The position numbers and the translations under genes are program-made. Below the pieces are notes generated by a model. The model saw nothing but the letters and a program-made list of their open reading frames with translations, did not search any database and had not been told where the DNA came from. From Mycolicibacterium frederiksbergense (GTDB taxonomy: Bacteria; Actinomycetota; Actinomycetes; Mycobacteriales; Mycobacteriaceae), in NCBI RefSeq assembly GCF_012223425.1, contig NZ_CP038799.1:5626249-5690248 (forward strand): a DNA stretch of 64,000 nucleotides, written 5' to 3'. This document shows positions 45,481 to 53,206 of this stretch, one piece after another (positions within the stretch are counted from its first letter, which is position 1; the number at the start of each line of letters is the position of its first letter).

Positions 45481-45680
45481 CGCGTCCCCGTCATCACGTC
45501 GCCATTTCGTTTCGCACCGGCAAAAAGCCCTGCCCACGGTCAGCAAATCACCGATATGCCATTAGAACATGCAATAAGTCCTTGCGGCAGGAAAAAATGT
45601 TCGACCCCGTCAATCCATCAGGAAAATCTCAGGCATCGACCACGCAACCACGTGGTGTATCGCCGGACGAGGTGGGTGCG

Positions 45681-46916
45681 TTACGGGGCGCGGTGGGTAC
45701 CACCGGGCATGCCGGGCGTCCCGGGAGCTTCCGGCGGACCGGTCGGGGCGTTCAACGCCTGCGACCGGGCCGGCGCCTCGACGGATGCCGGCGGCTCCGA
45801 TCCCAACGGCGAGATGGGCTTGCGCGCCTCGGCCTCGGCGCGTGCCACCGCTTGGGCGATCTCCGGATCGGTTTGCGTGTTGAACCAGTCCGCGACCTCT
45901 TCGGCGTCATCCGCCGCGGACGACGGCGAGTCCTCGACCGGCGACGGGGTGTAGCGGAACACACCGTCCTCGCCCGGTGCCCCCAGCAGCTTGGTGAAAC
46001 CCTGCAGCGCCGAACCGAAATCGCTGGGCACCAGCCAGACCTTGTTGGCCTCGCCCTTGGCCATCAGCGGCAGCGTCTGCAGGTACTGGTAGGCCAGCAT
46101 CTCCGGGGTGGGCCGGCCGTTCTTGATCGCCGCGAAGGTCTTCTCGATGGCCTTGGCCTGGCCCTGGGCCTGAAGGTAGGCGGCGGCGCGTTCACCCTGG
46201 GCCCGCAGCATGCGGGACTGCCGGTCCGCCTCGGCCGCCAGGATCGCGGCCTGCTTGGCGCCCTCGGCCGACAGGATCTGGGCCTGCTTCTGTCCCTCGG
46301 CCGCCTTGATCGCCGCCTCCCGGCTGCCCTCGGCGGTCAGGATCATGGCGCGCTTCTCGCGATCGGCGCGCATCTGCTTTTCCATCGAGTCCTGGATCGA
46401 CGGCGGCGGGTCGATGCTGCGCAGCTCGACCCGGGCCACCCGCAGGCCCCACCGGCCGGTCGCCTCGTCGAGCACCCCACGCAGCTGTCCGTTGATGGAA
46501 TCGCGCGAAGTCAGCGTCTGCTCCAGGGTCATCCCGCCGACGACATTGCGAAGTGTGGTGGTGGCCAGCTGCTCGACGCCGACGATGTAGTTGCTGATCT
46601 GATACACCGCCTTGGCCGGGTCGGTGACCTGGAAGTAGACGACGGTGTCGATATTGACCGTCAGGTTGTCCTCGGTGATCACCGGCTGCGGCGGGAAGGA
46701 CACCACCCGCTCCCGCAGATCCACCCGGGCACGGATCTTGTCGACGAACGGCAGCAGCAACGTCAGCTGCCCGGACACCGTCTTGCTGTAGCGGCCGAGG
46801 CGCTCGATCACCGCGGCCTCGGCCTGCGGGATGAGCGCCACCGACTTGGCGACCACCACCACGGCGAAAATGACAAAGACCACGAGCAGCACGAGACCTA
46901 CGTATGTACCGTCCAT
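45681..46916 (-). CDS. SPFH/stomatin-family membrane protein (QmcA-like)
   Basis: A 411-residue protein with one N-terminal membrane helix (about residues 6-26) and an SPFH domain (VIERLGRYSKTVSGQL, VDLRERVVSFPPQPVITEDN, YFQVTDPAKAVYQI). It is followed by a long Ala/Glu/Gln coiled coil with near-repeats (AAEGQKQAQILSAEGAKQAA) and a proline-rich C-terminal tail. Such proteins form large membrane oligomers and work with NfeD-family partners; the partner is encoded directly upstream (35 bp). Corresponds to Rv1488. Confidence 0.93.
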   Translation of the reverse strand: MDGTYVGLVLLVVFVIFAVVVVAKSVALIPQAEAAVIERLGRYSKTVSGQLTLLLPFVDKIRARVDLRERVVSFPPQPVITEDNLTVNIDTVVYFQVTDPAKAVYQISNYIVGVEQLATTTLRNVVGGMTLEQTLTSRDSINGQLRGVLDEATGRWGLRVARVELRSIDPPPSIQDSMEKQMRADREKRAMILTAEGSREAAIKAAEGQKQAQILSAEGAKQAAILAAEADRQSRMLRAQGERAAAYLQAQGQAKAIEKTFAAIKNGRPTPEMLAYQYLQTLPLMAKGEANKVWLVPSDFGSALQGFTKLLGAPGEDGVFRYTPSPVEDSPSSAADDAEEVADWFNTQTDPEIAQAVARAEAEARKPISPLGSEPPASVEAPARSQALNAPTGPPEAPGTPGMPGGTHRAP

Positions 46917-46951
46917 GACGACTCCCTCCAGTTAGGTTCGACTGCTGTAGC

Positions 46952-47383
46952 TCACATGGCGCGGTAGACCACCGCGGTCGCCCCGTCGATGTGCACGACG
47001 GTGACCTGATCGCCCGGTTGGAACACATCGTCGTCGTTGAGTGGCCGTGCCGTCCACACTTCGCCGTCGAGCTTCACCTGGCCGTCGTGCCGGGACACCT
47101 GCGAGAGCACCAGCGCGCCCTTGCCCTCCAGCGCCTTGGCCGGGTCCGGCAGGCCGGTGCTCGATGACATCCGCCGGCGCAGCACCGGCCGCACCAGGAC
47201 GAGCAACAGCACCGAGATGACCAGGAACACCGCGCCGTCGGCCCAGATCGGCCAGTCGAAAACGAATGCCGCACCGGCAGCCGCGAGCGCGCCTCCACTG
47301 AGCATCAGCAGGAAGAGGTCACCGGTGAGCGCCTCGGCGCCTGCCAGTCCCAACGCTGCGACCAGCCAGATCCATGGGGGCAT
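46952..47383 (-). CDS. NfeD-like membrane protein
   Basis: A 143-residue protein with two or three membrane helices in the first 75 residues (PPWIWLVAALGLAGAEAL) and a C-terminal OB-fold NfeD domain (GALVLSQVSRHDGQVKLDGE, GDQVTVVHIDGATAVVY). It forms a two-gene unit with the SPFH gene. ATG 47383 is preferred over an upstream start because TACGCT lies seven bases before it. Corresponds to Rv1487, of almost the same length. Confidence 0.9.
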   Translation of the reverse strand: MPPWIWLVAALGLAGAEALTGDLFLLMLSGGALAAAGAAFVFDWPIWADGAVFLVISVLLLVLVRPVLRRRMSSSTGLPDPAKALEGKGALVLSQVSRHDGQVKLDGEVWTARPLNDDDVFQPGDQVTVVHIDGATAVVYRAM

Positions 47384-47390
47384 GTGTGTC

Positions 47391-47396
47391 AGCGTA
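47391..47396 (-). promoter_or_regulatory. -10 box (TACGCT) of the nfeD-SPFH unit
   Basis: TACGCT-N7-ATG, a leaderless configuration. Confidence 0.45.
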
Positions 47397-47441
47397 GCGA
47401 ATCCGGCCGTATAAGCGACCGACAACTACACTGCCAGAACT

Positions 47442-48290
47442 ATGTGGTGTCCGAGCGCTTCGCTGACGGTCTGGGTCAATGCCTGGCTTGCGGGCGTTGC
47501 CGCGCCCGATGACGTGCTCGACGCGCTATCCCAATGGGCGCCAAAGCATTCCGTCACCGCCTACGATTCGGTGGCTGCGGGCTCGACCGGATTGCCATGG
47601 CCGGACCTGTTTCACTCCGGAACGATGTCGCTGTTGCAGACGATGCGGACCGCCGCAGGTCCGCCGCAGGGCGCTCCGCCGCTGACGCTGGTGCTGCCGG
47701 TCCCCGGCGATGTTCGTGGCCTACCACCGGACACCCAGTTCCAGCGCGACGCCATCACCATGGGCGAGGCGATCATCATCGGCCAGGATCCGCGTCGGTC
47801 GGTCGGCATGGTCCCCGAATACCACTACGAGGACGTCGACGATCCGGATTTCGAACCCGACCCCGTGTCGCTGGCGTGGACGGTGTACTCGGCCGGGACC
47901 GCGGCCGTGGTCGAGCACAGCGATCTCGGCGACGCCGAGTACACGCTGAGGTCCGCGGTGCGTTCGGCCGCCGACGCACTCGGCGCACTGAGCGCCGGAA
48001 TCGGCGCCGCGGACATCGATGACCCGCGCGGCATGGTCGAACAGCTGCTGGAGGCAACCAGATTGCACCGGCTGCCCGATCATGCACCTGAACGCGCGTT
48101 GCGGGTGCTGGAGAACGCCGCGCATGTGGACGCGATCATCACCGCCAGCTCCGGGCTGATGCCGATCGGGCTTCAGACCAGCTCGGAGATCCGGATCGCC
48201 TCGGACACCCTGCGGCCATTGGCCTCGGTGGTGCGCACCGCCAGGCTCGCCGCGATCAGCGCCATCATGTACTCGGCCTGGCAGCGCTGA
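47442..48290 (+). CDS. Conserved mycobacterial protein (Rv1486c-like)
   Basis: A 282-residue soluble protein of unknown function, corresponding by position and length to Rv1486c. No signal peptide or membrane helix is seen. The centre carries an acidic stretch (YHYEDVDDPDFEPDP), and the second half is Ala-rich and helical. No catalytic motif is recognised. TACACT lies nine bases before the ATG and could be the -10 of a nearly leaderless transcript. Its 3' end overlaps the end of hemH by 26 bp on the opposite strand. Confidence 0.8.
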   Translation: MWCPSASLTVWVNAWLAGVAAPDDVLDALSQWAPKHSVTAYDSVAAGSTGLPWPDLFHSGTMSLLQTMRTAAGPPQGAPPLTLVLPVPGDVRGLPPDTQFQRDAITMGEAIIIGQDPRRSVGMVPEYHYEDVDDPDFEPDPVSLAWTVYSAGTAAVVEHSDLGDAEYTLRSAVRSAADALGALSAGIGAADIDDPRGMVEQLLEATRLHRLPDHAPERALRVLENAAHVDAIITASSGLMPIGLQTSSEIRIASDTLRPLASVVRTARLAAISAIMYSAWQR

Positions 48291-49296
48291 CCGGCTCGCA
48301 GGCCGGTGTGCAGAACGCGCCGTTCACGCTGCTCCCCTGACCCGGAACCGGTTGCGCGCCCGCAACTCTGACGGGCTCGCTGCCCAGGCGGAGTTCATCG
48401 ATCAGCCCGACGACCAGTTCGGCGAAACGTCGTTGGGCGTTGGGCGTGCTGGCCCGAGCCAGTGCCACGCCGGCAGCGTCGGCCTGTTCGGCGAGTTCGT
48501 TGTCGAGATCCCACACCACCTCGATGTGGTCGGCGACGAACCCGATCGGACACGCGATGACGGCCTTGATTCCCTGCCCGGCGAGGACGTCGAGGTGGTC
48601 GCCGACATCGGGTTCCAGCCAGGGCACCTGCGGCGGGCCGGATCGGGACTGCCACACCACGTCGAAATCCTGGTAGCCGGCCGCGGCGGCCACCAACCGT
48701 GACGCGTAGCGGACCTGACGCTCATAGAGGTCGGTGCCGCAGCGCGAGGCGGCCCGCAACGGTATCGAGTGCGCAGTGAACACCAACCGCGCCCCGGGCC
48801 GCAGGTCGTCCGGAAGCGTCTGTGCGGCATCGGAAATGGCGTCGGCGAACATCTGCACGAACAGCGGATGGTCGAAATACTGGCGCAGCTTCACCAGTTC
48901 CGGCGCGGACTCCCCGACCGCCAGACGTGCTCGGGTGATGTCCTCCTGATACTGCGCACACCCGGAGTACCCGCCCCAGGCCGACGTGGAGAACACCGCT
49001 GCGCGCCGAACACCGTTGTCGCGCATAGCCGCAACGGTGTCCTCGACGTAAGGCTCCCAGTTGCGGTTGCCGAAGTACACCGGCAGGTCCGTGACCGCCT
49101 CGATCTGCTCGATGAGCGCGCGGTTGATCCCGTTGATCGGCGAGACACCGCCGAAGTGCTGATAGTGCTCGGCCACCGCTTCGAGGCGATCGCGCGGGAT
49201 ACCCCGGCCCCGGGTGACGTTCTCCAGAAAAGGCATCACCTGCTCGGGGCCCTCCGGCCCTCCGAAGGAGAGCAGCAGCAGGGCATCAAACTCCAC
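48265..49296 (-). CDS. hemH: Ferrochelatase
   Basis: Inserts ferrous iron into the porphyrin macrocycle in the last steps of haem synthesis; in actinobacteria the substrate is coproporphyrin III. The 343-residue protein has His176 in FTAHSIP and Glu259 in DHIEVVWDLD, the metal-site pair. Cys186 in SRCGTDL together with Cys329 and Cys333 in FCTPACEP fits the [2Fe-2S] cluster known in the M. tuberculosis enzyme. The GTG start lies 11 bp after the inhA stop, completing a fabG1-inhA-hemH operon as in M. tuberculosis. Confidence 0.95.
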   Translation of the reverse strand: MEFDALLLLSFGGPEGPEQVMPFLENVTRGRGIPRDRLEAVAEHYQHFGGVSPINGINRALIEQIEAVTDLPVYFGNRNWEPYVEDTVAAMRDNGVRRAAVFSTSAWGGYSGCAQYQEDITRARLAVGESAPELVKLRQYFDHPLFVQMFADAISDAAQTLPDDLRPGARLVFTAHSIPLRAASRCGTDLYERQVRYASRLVAAAAGYQDFDVVWQSRSGPPQVPWLEPDVGDHLDVLAGQGIKAVIACPIGFVADHIEVVWDLDNELAEQADAAGVALARASTPNAQRRFAELVVGLIDELRLGSEPVRVAGAQPVPGQGSSVNGAFCTPACEPVSAARPST

Positions 49297-49307
49297 GGCC
49301 GACCCCG

Positions 49308-50117
49308 CTACAGCAGCTGGGTGTGGGCGCCGCCATCGGCGTAGATGATGGTGCCGGTGGTGGCGGGCAGCCAGTCCGACAGCAGTGCACAGACCGTCTT
49401 GGCGACCGGGGTCGGATCCTTCATGTTCCAGCCGACCGGCGCGCGCTGATCCCAGCCCTCCTCGAGCAGACGCATCTGATCTCCGGCCTCCGCTCCCAGC
49501 GCGCCTCCGACGATGGCGCTCATGGCCAGGGTCCGGATGGGTCCGGCGGCAACGAGATTGGAGCGCACGCCGAACGGTCCGGCCTCACGGGCGACGAAGC
49601 GGTTCACCGACTCCAATGCGCTCTTGGCGACCGTCATCCAGTTGTAGGCGGGCATCGCCCGGGTGGGGTCGAAGTCCATACCGACGATGCTGCCACCGCT
49701 GTTGAGCACCGGCAGGGTCGCCTTGGCCAGCGAGGCGTAGGAGTACGCCGAGATGTGGATGCCTTTGGCGACATCCTCGTAGGGCGCGTCGAAGAACGGG
49801 TTCACACCCATTCCGGTCTGCGGCATGAAACCGATGGAGTGCACCACGCCGTCGAGTTTGTTGCCCTCACCGATCACCTCGGTGATGCGGCCGGCCAACG
49901 AGTCGAGGTGCTCGGAATTCTGCACATCGAGCTCGAGCAGCGGCGCCGGGTTGGGCAGCCGGTCGGCGATGCGCTGAATCAGCTTCATCCGATCGAAACC
50001 GGTCAGCACCAGTTCGGCGCCGGCCTCCTGGGCCTGCTTGGCGATGTGGAACGCGATCGAGCTGTCGGTGATGATCCCCGTGACGAGGATCCGTTTGCCT
50101 TCGAGAAAGCCGGTCAT
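49308..50117 (-). CDS. inhA: NADH-dependent enoyl-ACP reductase InhA
   Basis: FAS-II enoyl reductase of mycolic acid synthesis and target of activated isoniazid and ethionamide. It has 269 residues, the same length as in M. tuberculosis. GIITDSSIAFHIAKQAQE is the NADH-binding glycine loop, and HSIGFMPQTGMG contains Ser94. YNWMTVAKSALESV carries the catalytic Tyr158 and Lys165. The best-known resistance positions (Ile21, Ser94) have wild-type residues. ATG 50117 lies 19 bp after the fabG1 stop. Confidence 0.98.
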   Translation of the reverse strand: MTGFLEGKRILVTGIITDSSIAFHIAKQAQEAGAELVLTGFDRMKLIQRIADRLPNPAPLLELDVQNSEHLDSLAGRITEVIGEGNKLDGVVHSIGFMPQTGMGVNPFFDAPYEDVAKGIHISAYSYASLAKATLPVLNSGGSIVGMDFDPTRAMPAYNWMTVAKSALESVNRFVAREAGPFGVRSNLVAAGPIRTLAMSAIVGGALGAEAGDQMRLLEEGWDQRAPVGWNMKDPTPVAKTVCALLSDWLPATTGTIIYADGGAHTQLL

Positions 50118-50136
50118 GTGAAAGTCCCTATCTCTT

Positions 50137-50901
50137 CTAGTGGCCCATGCCCATACCGCCGTCGACGGGAATGACCGCGCCGGCGATGTAGCTTGCGTCT
50201 TCGGATGCCAGGAAGCTGACCGCCCCGGCCACGTCCTCGGCGGTGCCGACCCGCTTGGCGGGAATGAACTCCAGCGCACCTTCCTGGATCCGCTCGTCGA
50301 GCGCGCGGGTCATCTCGGTGTCGATGTAGCCGGGGGCCACGACGTTGGCGGTGACGCCGGCCTTGGACAGCTCACGCGAGATGGACCGCGCCATGCCGAT
50401 CAGACCGGCCTTGGCGGCCGCGTAGTTGGCCTGGTTGCCGATACCCCACATACCCGAGACCGAGCCGATGAAGATGATCCGGCCGAAACGCTTGCGCTGC
50501 ATGCTCCGCGAGGCCCGCTGGGCGACCCGGAACGCACCGGTGAGGTTGGCGTTGATGACGTTCTCGAACCGTTCCTCGGTCATCCGGATGAGGAACGCAT
50601 CCTGGGATATGCCGGCGTTGGACACCAGCACCTCGACCGGCCCCTGGTGCTCCTCGACCTCTTTGAACGCGCGGTCGACGGCCGCGCTGTCGGTCACATC
50701 ACAGACGACGCCGAACAGACCCTCGGGCGCCCCGGAGCCGCGGTGGGTCACCGCGACCTTGTGCCCGTCGGCGGCCAGCCGCTGCGCGATGGCCAGGCCG
50801 ATCCCCCGGTTCCCACCGGTGACCAGCACCGAACGGGACACGAAGGGCGGACGGCCTGCGGGTGCTGCGGCGGCACTTTCCGTGGCGGCAGTATCACTCA
50901 T
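50137..50901 (-). CDS. fabG1: 3-oxoacyl-ACP reductase FabG1 (MabA)
   Basis: FAS-II beta-ketoacyl-ACP reductase for mycolic acid elongation. The 254-residue SDR protein has TGGNRGIGLAIAQRLAADGH for NADPH binding, VLVSNAGIS, and the catalytic set Asn, Ser (GSVSG), Tyr and Lys (NYAAAKAG). The C-terminus DGGMGMGH is the family end. The N-terminus (MSDTAATESAAAAPAGRPPF) is about seven residues longer than in M. tuberculosis. ATG 50901 follows TAAGTT by seven bases, so the operon is probably leaderless. It heads the fabG1-inhA-hemH unit. Confidence 0.97.
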   Translation of the reverse strand: MSDTAATESAAAAPAGRPPFVSRSVLVTGGNRGIGLAIAQRLAADGHKVAVTHRGSGAPEGLFGVVCDVTDSAAVDRAFKEVEEHQGPVEVLVSNAGISQDAFLIRMTEERFENVINANLTGAFRVAQRASRSMQRKRFGRIIFIGSVSGMWGIGNQANYAAAKAGLIGMARSISRELSKAGVTANVVAPGYIDTEMTRALDERIQEGALEFIPAKRVGTAEDVAGAVSFLASEDASYIAGAVIPVDGGMGMGH

Positions 50902-50908
50902 GACCGCC

Positions 50909-50914
50909 AACTTA
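50909..50914 (-). promoter_or_regulatory. -10 box (TAAGTT) of fabG1-inhA-hemH
   Basis: TAAGTT-N7-ATG. The gap to the upstream araC stop is only 53 bp, so the -35 must lie at or near the end of araC. Readthrough from araC is also possible. Confidence 0.4.
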
Positions 50915-50954
50915 TCGTCTGACCGGCGCGGTCCCGAAATCGCATCGCCGGAGC

Positions 50955-51857
50955 TCACGGAAGATGGGCCGCGGTCACACCGTGGGCGGCGCTCAGGCGC
51001 GCCGCGTCCCGGCCGGGTGGCGCACCGAACATCCGGCGGTACTCCCGGCTGAACTGGGTGGGGCTGTCATACCCGACGAGGTGGCCGATACCGGCGATAT
51101 CTCCGGTATCGGCCACCAGCAGCGCACGGGCCTCCTGCAACCGGATGTGCTTCTGGAACTGCAGTGGGCTCATCGCAGTGACGGCGCGGAAGTGCCGGTG
51201 ATACGCCGACGGACTCATTCCGGCCATCGCGGCGAGGTCTGCGATGCGCAGCGGTTCCGCGTAGTTCTCCCTGATCCACCGAATCGTCGGATTGATGTGG
51301 GCCAGACCGCTTCCTGCCGAACCGATCTGGGCCACCACCTCGGCGTGCGGACCGCGCAGCAGCCGCCACAGGATCTCCTGCTCGATCAGCGGGGCCAGGA
51401 CGGCGGCGTCGGGGGGACTCTCCAGCAACCGCACCAGCCGCAGCACCGCGTCCAATAGGTCGGGATCGGCACGGCCGGTCGCCATGGCGGTCTGCGTGCC
51501 GGGCCGGCGCCGGGCGCCGCTGCCGCGCAGCAGCAACTCCGCGATGGCCGGCGGCCGCAGCACCAGGCCCACCGCCAGTGCCGGCGACTGTGCTCCGCAC
51601 TCGATGAAGTGTCCACTGACCGGGAGCTGCGCGGTGACCACCAGCATCTCCCCGCCGCGGTACTCGAAGACGCGATCCCCGAGCAGCAGACGCTTGCCGC
51701 CCTGGACCATCACCACCAGCAGCGGTTCGGTCAGCGAGTACTCCGGCGAGGTGTCGGCGACGCTGGACACCAAGAGTCCGTCGATCGCGGTGGTCATATC
51801 CGGCCGGGCATGTGCGGTGATGAGCGCGGCCAACTCGGCCAGCAGGTTTGTCGCCAC
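50955..51857 (-). CDS. AraC-family transcriptional regulator
   Basis: A 300-residue regulator with an N-terminal AraC_N cupin-like domain (SLTEPLLVVMVQGGKRLLLG, SGHFIECGAQSPALAVGLVL) and two C-terminal helix-turn-helices (LRIADLAAMAGMSPSAYHRHF and GDIAGIGHLVGYDSPTQFSREY). The pairing of this subfamily with a divergent oxidoreductase gene is common. It should control the aldo/keto reductase at 51977, probably in response to a small aldehyde or ketone. It also lies just upstream of fabG1 in the same direction, where M. tuberculosis has no such gene. GTG start at 51857. Confidence 0.9.
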   Translation of the reverse strand: MATNLLAELAALITAHARPDMTTAIDGLLVSSVADTSPEYSLTEPLLVVMVQGGKRLLLGDRVFEYRGGEMLVVTAQLPVSGHFIECGAQSPALAVGLVLRPPAIAELLLRGSGARRRPGTQTAMATGRADPDLLDAVLRLVRLLESPPDAAVLAPLIEQEILWRLLRGPHAEVVAQIGSAGSGLAHINPTIRWIRENYAEPLRIADLAAMAGMSPSAYHRHFRAVTAMSPLQFQKHIRLQEARALLVADTGDIAGIGHLVGYDSPTQFSREYRRMFGAPPGRDAARLSAAHGVTAAHLP

Positions 51858-51877
51858 AGCCCGATAGTGTCAAAGAG

Positions 51878-51907
51878 GGCAGGATCAGGCAAGAGTTCGG
51901 CAGGATC
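51878..51907. promoter_or_regulatory. Direct repeats GGCAGGATC spaced 21 bp, candidate AraC operator
   Basis: Identical 9-bp copies at 51878-51886 and 51899-51907 are exactly two helical turns apart in the divergent araC/AKR intergenic region. This is the geometry used by AraC/XylS activators. Confidence 0.55.
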
Positions 51908-51976
51908 GGTCTACCGAGCCAGCGGCGCGCAGGGTTGCATGGGAGCAGTACATCCCACCACTTCCAAGGAGCACCC

Positions 51977-53059
51977 ATGACACTCGAAACCTATGTCACC
52001 CTCGGTCGGTCCGGGCTACGGGTCAGCCCATTTGCACTGGGAGCCATGACCTTCGGTGAGGATCCCGGGGGCGCCGGTTGCGATGTCGCCGAAGCGGAGG
52101 CCATCCTGGACGCCTACCTCGATCGCGGCGGGAACTTCGTCGACACCGCCAACTTCTACACCAACGGGCACTCCGAGAAGATCCTCGGCGACTACTTTCA
52201 CCGGCACCCGCAGCGGCGCGATCGTGTCGTCATGGCCACCAAGTTCTTCACCAACATGACCCCCGGCGATCCCAACGGGGGCGGGGCCGGGCGGCGATCG
52301 ATCATCACCCAGCTCGAGCAGAGCCTGCGCCGGCTGCGGACCGACCACATCGACCTGTATTGGCTGCACAACTGGGACCGACACACCCCGATCGAAGAGA
52401 CCATGCGCACCCTCGACGACCTGGTCCGTGCCGGCAAGATCCGCTATCTCGGGTTCTCCAACATCCCGGCCTGGGTCACCGCGCAGGCCCAGACCATGGC
52501 GTCGCTGAGATCCTGGACTCCGCTGATCGCGCTACAACTCGAATACTCACTGCTGGCCCGCGACGTGGAGGGTGAGGCGGTGCCGCTGGCCCTGGACCAG
52601 GACCTCGCGCTGGTGACCTGGAGCCCGCTACGCAATGGCTTCCTGTCCGGCAAGTACCGCCGCGGCAGCGACGTGGGCGATTCCGCGCGGGCCGCCTTTG
52701 TGGGCGCACCGAGCGACGCCGAGTACGACGTCATCGACGCCGTGGCCGCCGTCGCCGACGAGCTCGACACCACGGCCGCAGCGGTCGCACTGGCCTGGCT
52801 GCGGTCGCGACCGGGCACCGTGGTGCCGATCGTCGGCGCCCGGCGACTGGCTCACCTGGAGAGCAACCTGGCCGGTCTGGACGTGGAGTTGGGTGCCGAT
52901 CAGTTGCACCGCCTCGATGCGGTGTCCCGTTTCGCCATGACCCATCACCCCGCCATTGAGGATTCGCTGCGGATGGCACTGCAGTTCGCCGGCACGACGA
53001 TCGACGGTGCGACGACCGGCGAGTACCCGCCGCTGCAGGCCGGGACCGCACGGTATTAG
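51977..53059 (+). CDS. Aldo/keto reductase
   Basis: A 360-residue NADPH-dependent oxidoreductase of the AKR superfamily (YajO/PhdYeT-like branch). The catalytic set is visible: Asp in FVDTANFY, Tyr in NFYTNGHSE, Lys in VVMATKFF and His in LYWLHNWD. The cofactor-binding end reads VVPIVGARRLAHLESNL. ATG 51977 has AAGGAG six bases upstream; an open frame of 43 codons upstream is not needed. Divergent from araC, which probably regulates it. Natural substrate unknown. Confidence 0.92.
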   Translation: MTLETYVTLGRSGLRVSPFALGAMTFGEDPGGAGCDVAEAEAILDAYLDRGGNFVDTANFYTNGHSEKILGDYFHRHPQRRDRVVMATKFFTNMTPGDPNGGGAGRRSIITQLEQSLRRLRTDHIDLYWLHNWDRHTPIEETMRTLDDLVRAGKIRYLGFSNIPAWVTAQAQTMASLRSWTPLIALQLEYSLLARDVEGEAVPLALDQDLALVTWSPLRNGFLSGKYRRGSDVGDSARAAFVGAPSDAEYDVIDAVAAVADELDTTAAAVALAWLRSRPGTVVPIVGARRLAHLESNLAGLDVELGADQLHRLDAVSRFAMTHHPAIEDSLRMALQFAGTTIDGATTGEYPPLQAGTARY

Positions 53060-53147
53060 CTCGGGGAGTTGGTTATCCGGTGGTGGCCCGAGGCCGGGCC
53101 GAGGCGCTCGACTGGCGGCGCGCTGCCTTGCAGTCGGCCACATCAGT

Positions 53148-53156
53148 TATCCACAG
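53148..53156 (+). promoter_or_regulatory. DnaA-box consensus TTATCCACA
   Basis: A perfect 9-mer DnaA box lies 51 bp before the 13E12-type gene. A single box away from oriC is probably not an origin. It may regulate the gene or be carried with the 13E12 family. Confidence 0.5.
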
Positions 53157-53193
53157 CCGGGAAGATTCTTCTGCCAATGTCCGACCAGGTCGG

Positions 53194-53199
53194 TAGAAT
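53194..53199 (+). promoter_or_regulatory. -10 box (TAGAAT) of the 13E12-type gene
   Basis: TAGAAT-N7-ATG, giving a leaderless start at 53207. Confidence 0.5.
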
Positions 53200-53206
53200 C
53201 GCACAT

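Noticed and set aside
53148..53156. Replication origin
   Set aside because: A single DnaA box without a cluster, AT-rich unwinding element or neighbouring dnaA/dnaN genes.
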